Part shown: piece by piece, positions 63,380 through 64,000 of the stretch | Numbering within the stretch: position 1 is the first letter of the stretch | Layout: each line of letters opens with the position of its first letter | Translations under genes and position numbers: made by a program | NCBI RefSeq assembly: GCF_024168645.1 | Contig: NZ_JALJWF010000001.1 | Location: 1,479,001 to 1,543,000 of the forward strand | Length of the DNA: 64,000 nt | Source of the DNA: Pseudomonas sp. GGS8 | GTDB lineage: Bacteria; Pseudomonadota; Gammaproteobacteria; Pseudomonadales; Pseudomonadaceae | Direction of reading: 5' to 3' | Notes under the pieces: generated by a model | The model's input: only the letters and a program-made list of their open reading frames with translations | The model's database searches: none | What the model was told of the DNA's origin: nothing

Positions 63380-64000
63380 ATGAGCAGCATTTTTCAGCGC
63401 CCTGAACTGGCTGAACAAATGGCAAATCAGCTTCTCAATCCGGGTGTTCTCGATGAGGGTCTGCGCTCAGGTCTGTTTCTGTCCGGCCTGCGCAGGACCG
63501 GTAAAACGACATTCCTGAGAAACGACCTCATCCCTGCCCTGGAAGAAGCGGGCGCTCTGGTCATTTACGTCGACTTATGGAGCGACACACTGGCCAATCC
63601 TGCGACGCTCGTGCATAACGCGATCCGTCAGCGCCTGGAAGAACTCCAAACGCCCGGCTCCAGTCTGCTCGAAATGCTCAAACGTGTTAGTGGTGCAGAT
63701 ATTGGCGTAGCCGGATTCAAGTTTGGTTTCAAGCTCGACAGCATTGGCAATACAGGTGGGCCAACGTTGGCACAGGCGCTGACTGAGGTGGTCGACCAAG
63801 CGAAAACAGATTTGGTGCTGATCATCGACGAAGTGCAACACGCCATTTCCTCTGACGATGGCAATCAATTGCTTTTGGCACTCAAGGCTGCACGTGATGC
63901 AATCAATCCGCGCCCGAATACACCGGGTTACTTTCTGTTCATCGGAACAGGATCGCACCGGGCGCAAGTCAGCGAACTGACTGCAAAGCGGAACCAGGCG
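63380..64000 (+). CDS. P-loop ATPase (3' end outside window)
   Basis: The first 207 codons of an AAA-type/archaeal-ATPase-like protein starting MSSIFQRPELAEQMANQLLN. Walker A is GLRRTGKTTF near residues 36-45, Walker B LVLIIDEVQHA near 147-157, followed by a sensor-like FLFIGTGSHRAQV. GAGG lies 8 bases before the ATG. The rest is beyond the window; the function is open (STAND-like, toxin-related or DNA-associated ATPases share this start). Its sequence continues in frame to the last base. Confidence 0.8.
   Translation, partial: MSSIFQRPELAEQMANQLLNPGVLDEGLRSGLFLSGLRRTGKTTFLRNDLIPALEEAGALVIYVDLWSDTLANPATLVHNAIRQRLEELQTPGSSLLEMLKRVSGADIGVAGFKFGFKLDSIGNTGGPTLAQALTEVVDQAKTDLVLIIDEVQHAISSDDGNQLLLALKAARDAINPRPNTPGYFLFIGTGSHRAQVSELTAKRNQA

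Overview
The window reads as a chromosomal core segment of a fluorescent Pseudomonas (P. fluorescens group). The reasons are the GC-rich coding style, the gene orders hutC/hutF, thiI-glnA-ntrB-ntrC, trmL-secB-grx-gpmI-ctpA-hisF/A/H/B and asmA-mutY-yggX-tRNA-Phe (which I recall from other Pseudomonas chromosomes), and many intergenic paired REP palindromes of two families (CGCGGGCAAGCCCGCTCCCA-type and CGCGAGCAGGCTCGCTCCCA-type). No phage, plasmid, IS element or CRISPR array was found. Species identity is inferred from remembered family knowledge, not from a search.

Layout. 1-5.5 kb: histidine utilisation (hut) genes: permease, urocanase hutU, hutD, the repressor hutC and divergent hutF, with two HutC operators and a sigma-54 promoter before hutU. 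5.6-9.4 kb: two lipoproteins, an amino-acid-type dCache chemoreceptor and a DUF924 protein. 9.4-18.3 kb: fbp, a DUF2339/DUF3999 membrane pair and glgP. 18.5-22.6 kb: YkgJ-type protein, typA, thiI. 22.8-29.5 kb: nitrogen control: glnA behind a sigma-54 promoter, a secreted chorismate mutase, two tandem DUF4124 proteins, ntrB-ntrC, and a sigma-54-driven repeat-built RNA downstream of ntrC that matches the position and architecture of NrsZ. 29.5-37.1 kb: trmL, secB, grxC, a cysteine-less rhodanese protein, gpmI, a degenerate LytM EnvC-like protein, ctpA and a YibQ-type deacetylase. 37.2-38.4 kb: a secreted trypsin-like protease. 38.4-42.3 kb: a solute-binding protein and hisF, hisA, DUF2164, hisH, hisB. 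42.6-48.6 kb: an OFA-family transporter, a PanM-like acetyl-CoA sensor, asmA, mutY, yggX and tRNA-Phe.

48.8-54.0 kb is more accessory: a small secreted protein, a YhcG/DUF1016 nuclease-like protein, an alpha/beta hydrolase, two tandem paralogues with a lysine/arginine-rich N-terminus, and gabP behind a sigma-54 promoter. 54.6-58.8 kb: a basic amino acid ABC transporter operon and a methyltransferase. 59.4-61.5 kb: tRNA-Thr followed by a 2-kb segment bounded by a 23-bp direct repeat that starts at the tRNA CCA end, carrying a hydroxypyruvate-isomerase-like gene, an unknown gene and an AhpD-like gene. 61.5-63.2 kb: SDR, DsbA/FrnE-type and tautomerase genes. The right edge cuts a P-loop ATPase gene.

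A theme is nitrogen and amino acid economy. Histidine breakdown, GABA and basic amino acid uptake, glutamine synthesis, the NtrBC two-component system and its probable sRNA lie together, and four sigma-54 (-24/-12, GG-N10-GC) promoters can be read directly in front of hutU, glnA, the sRNA and gabP.
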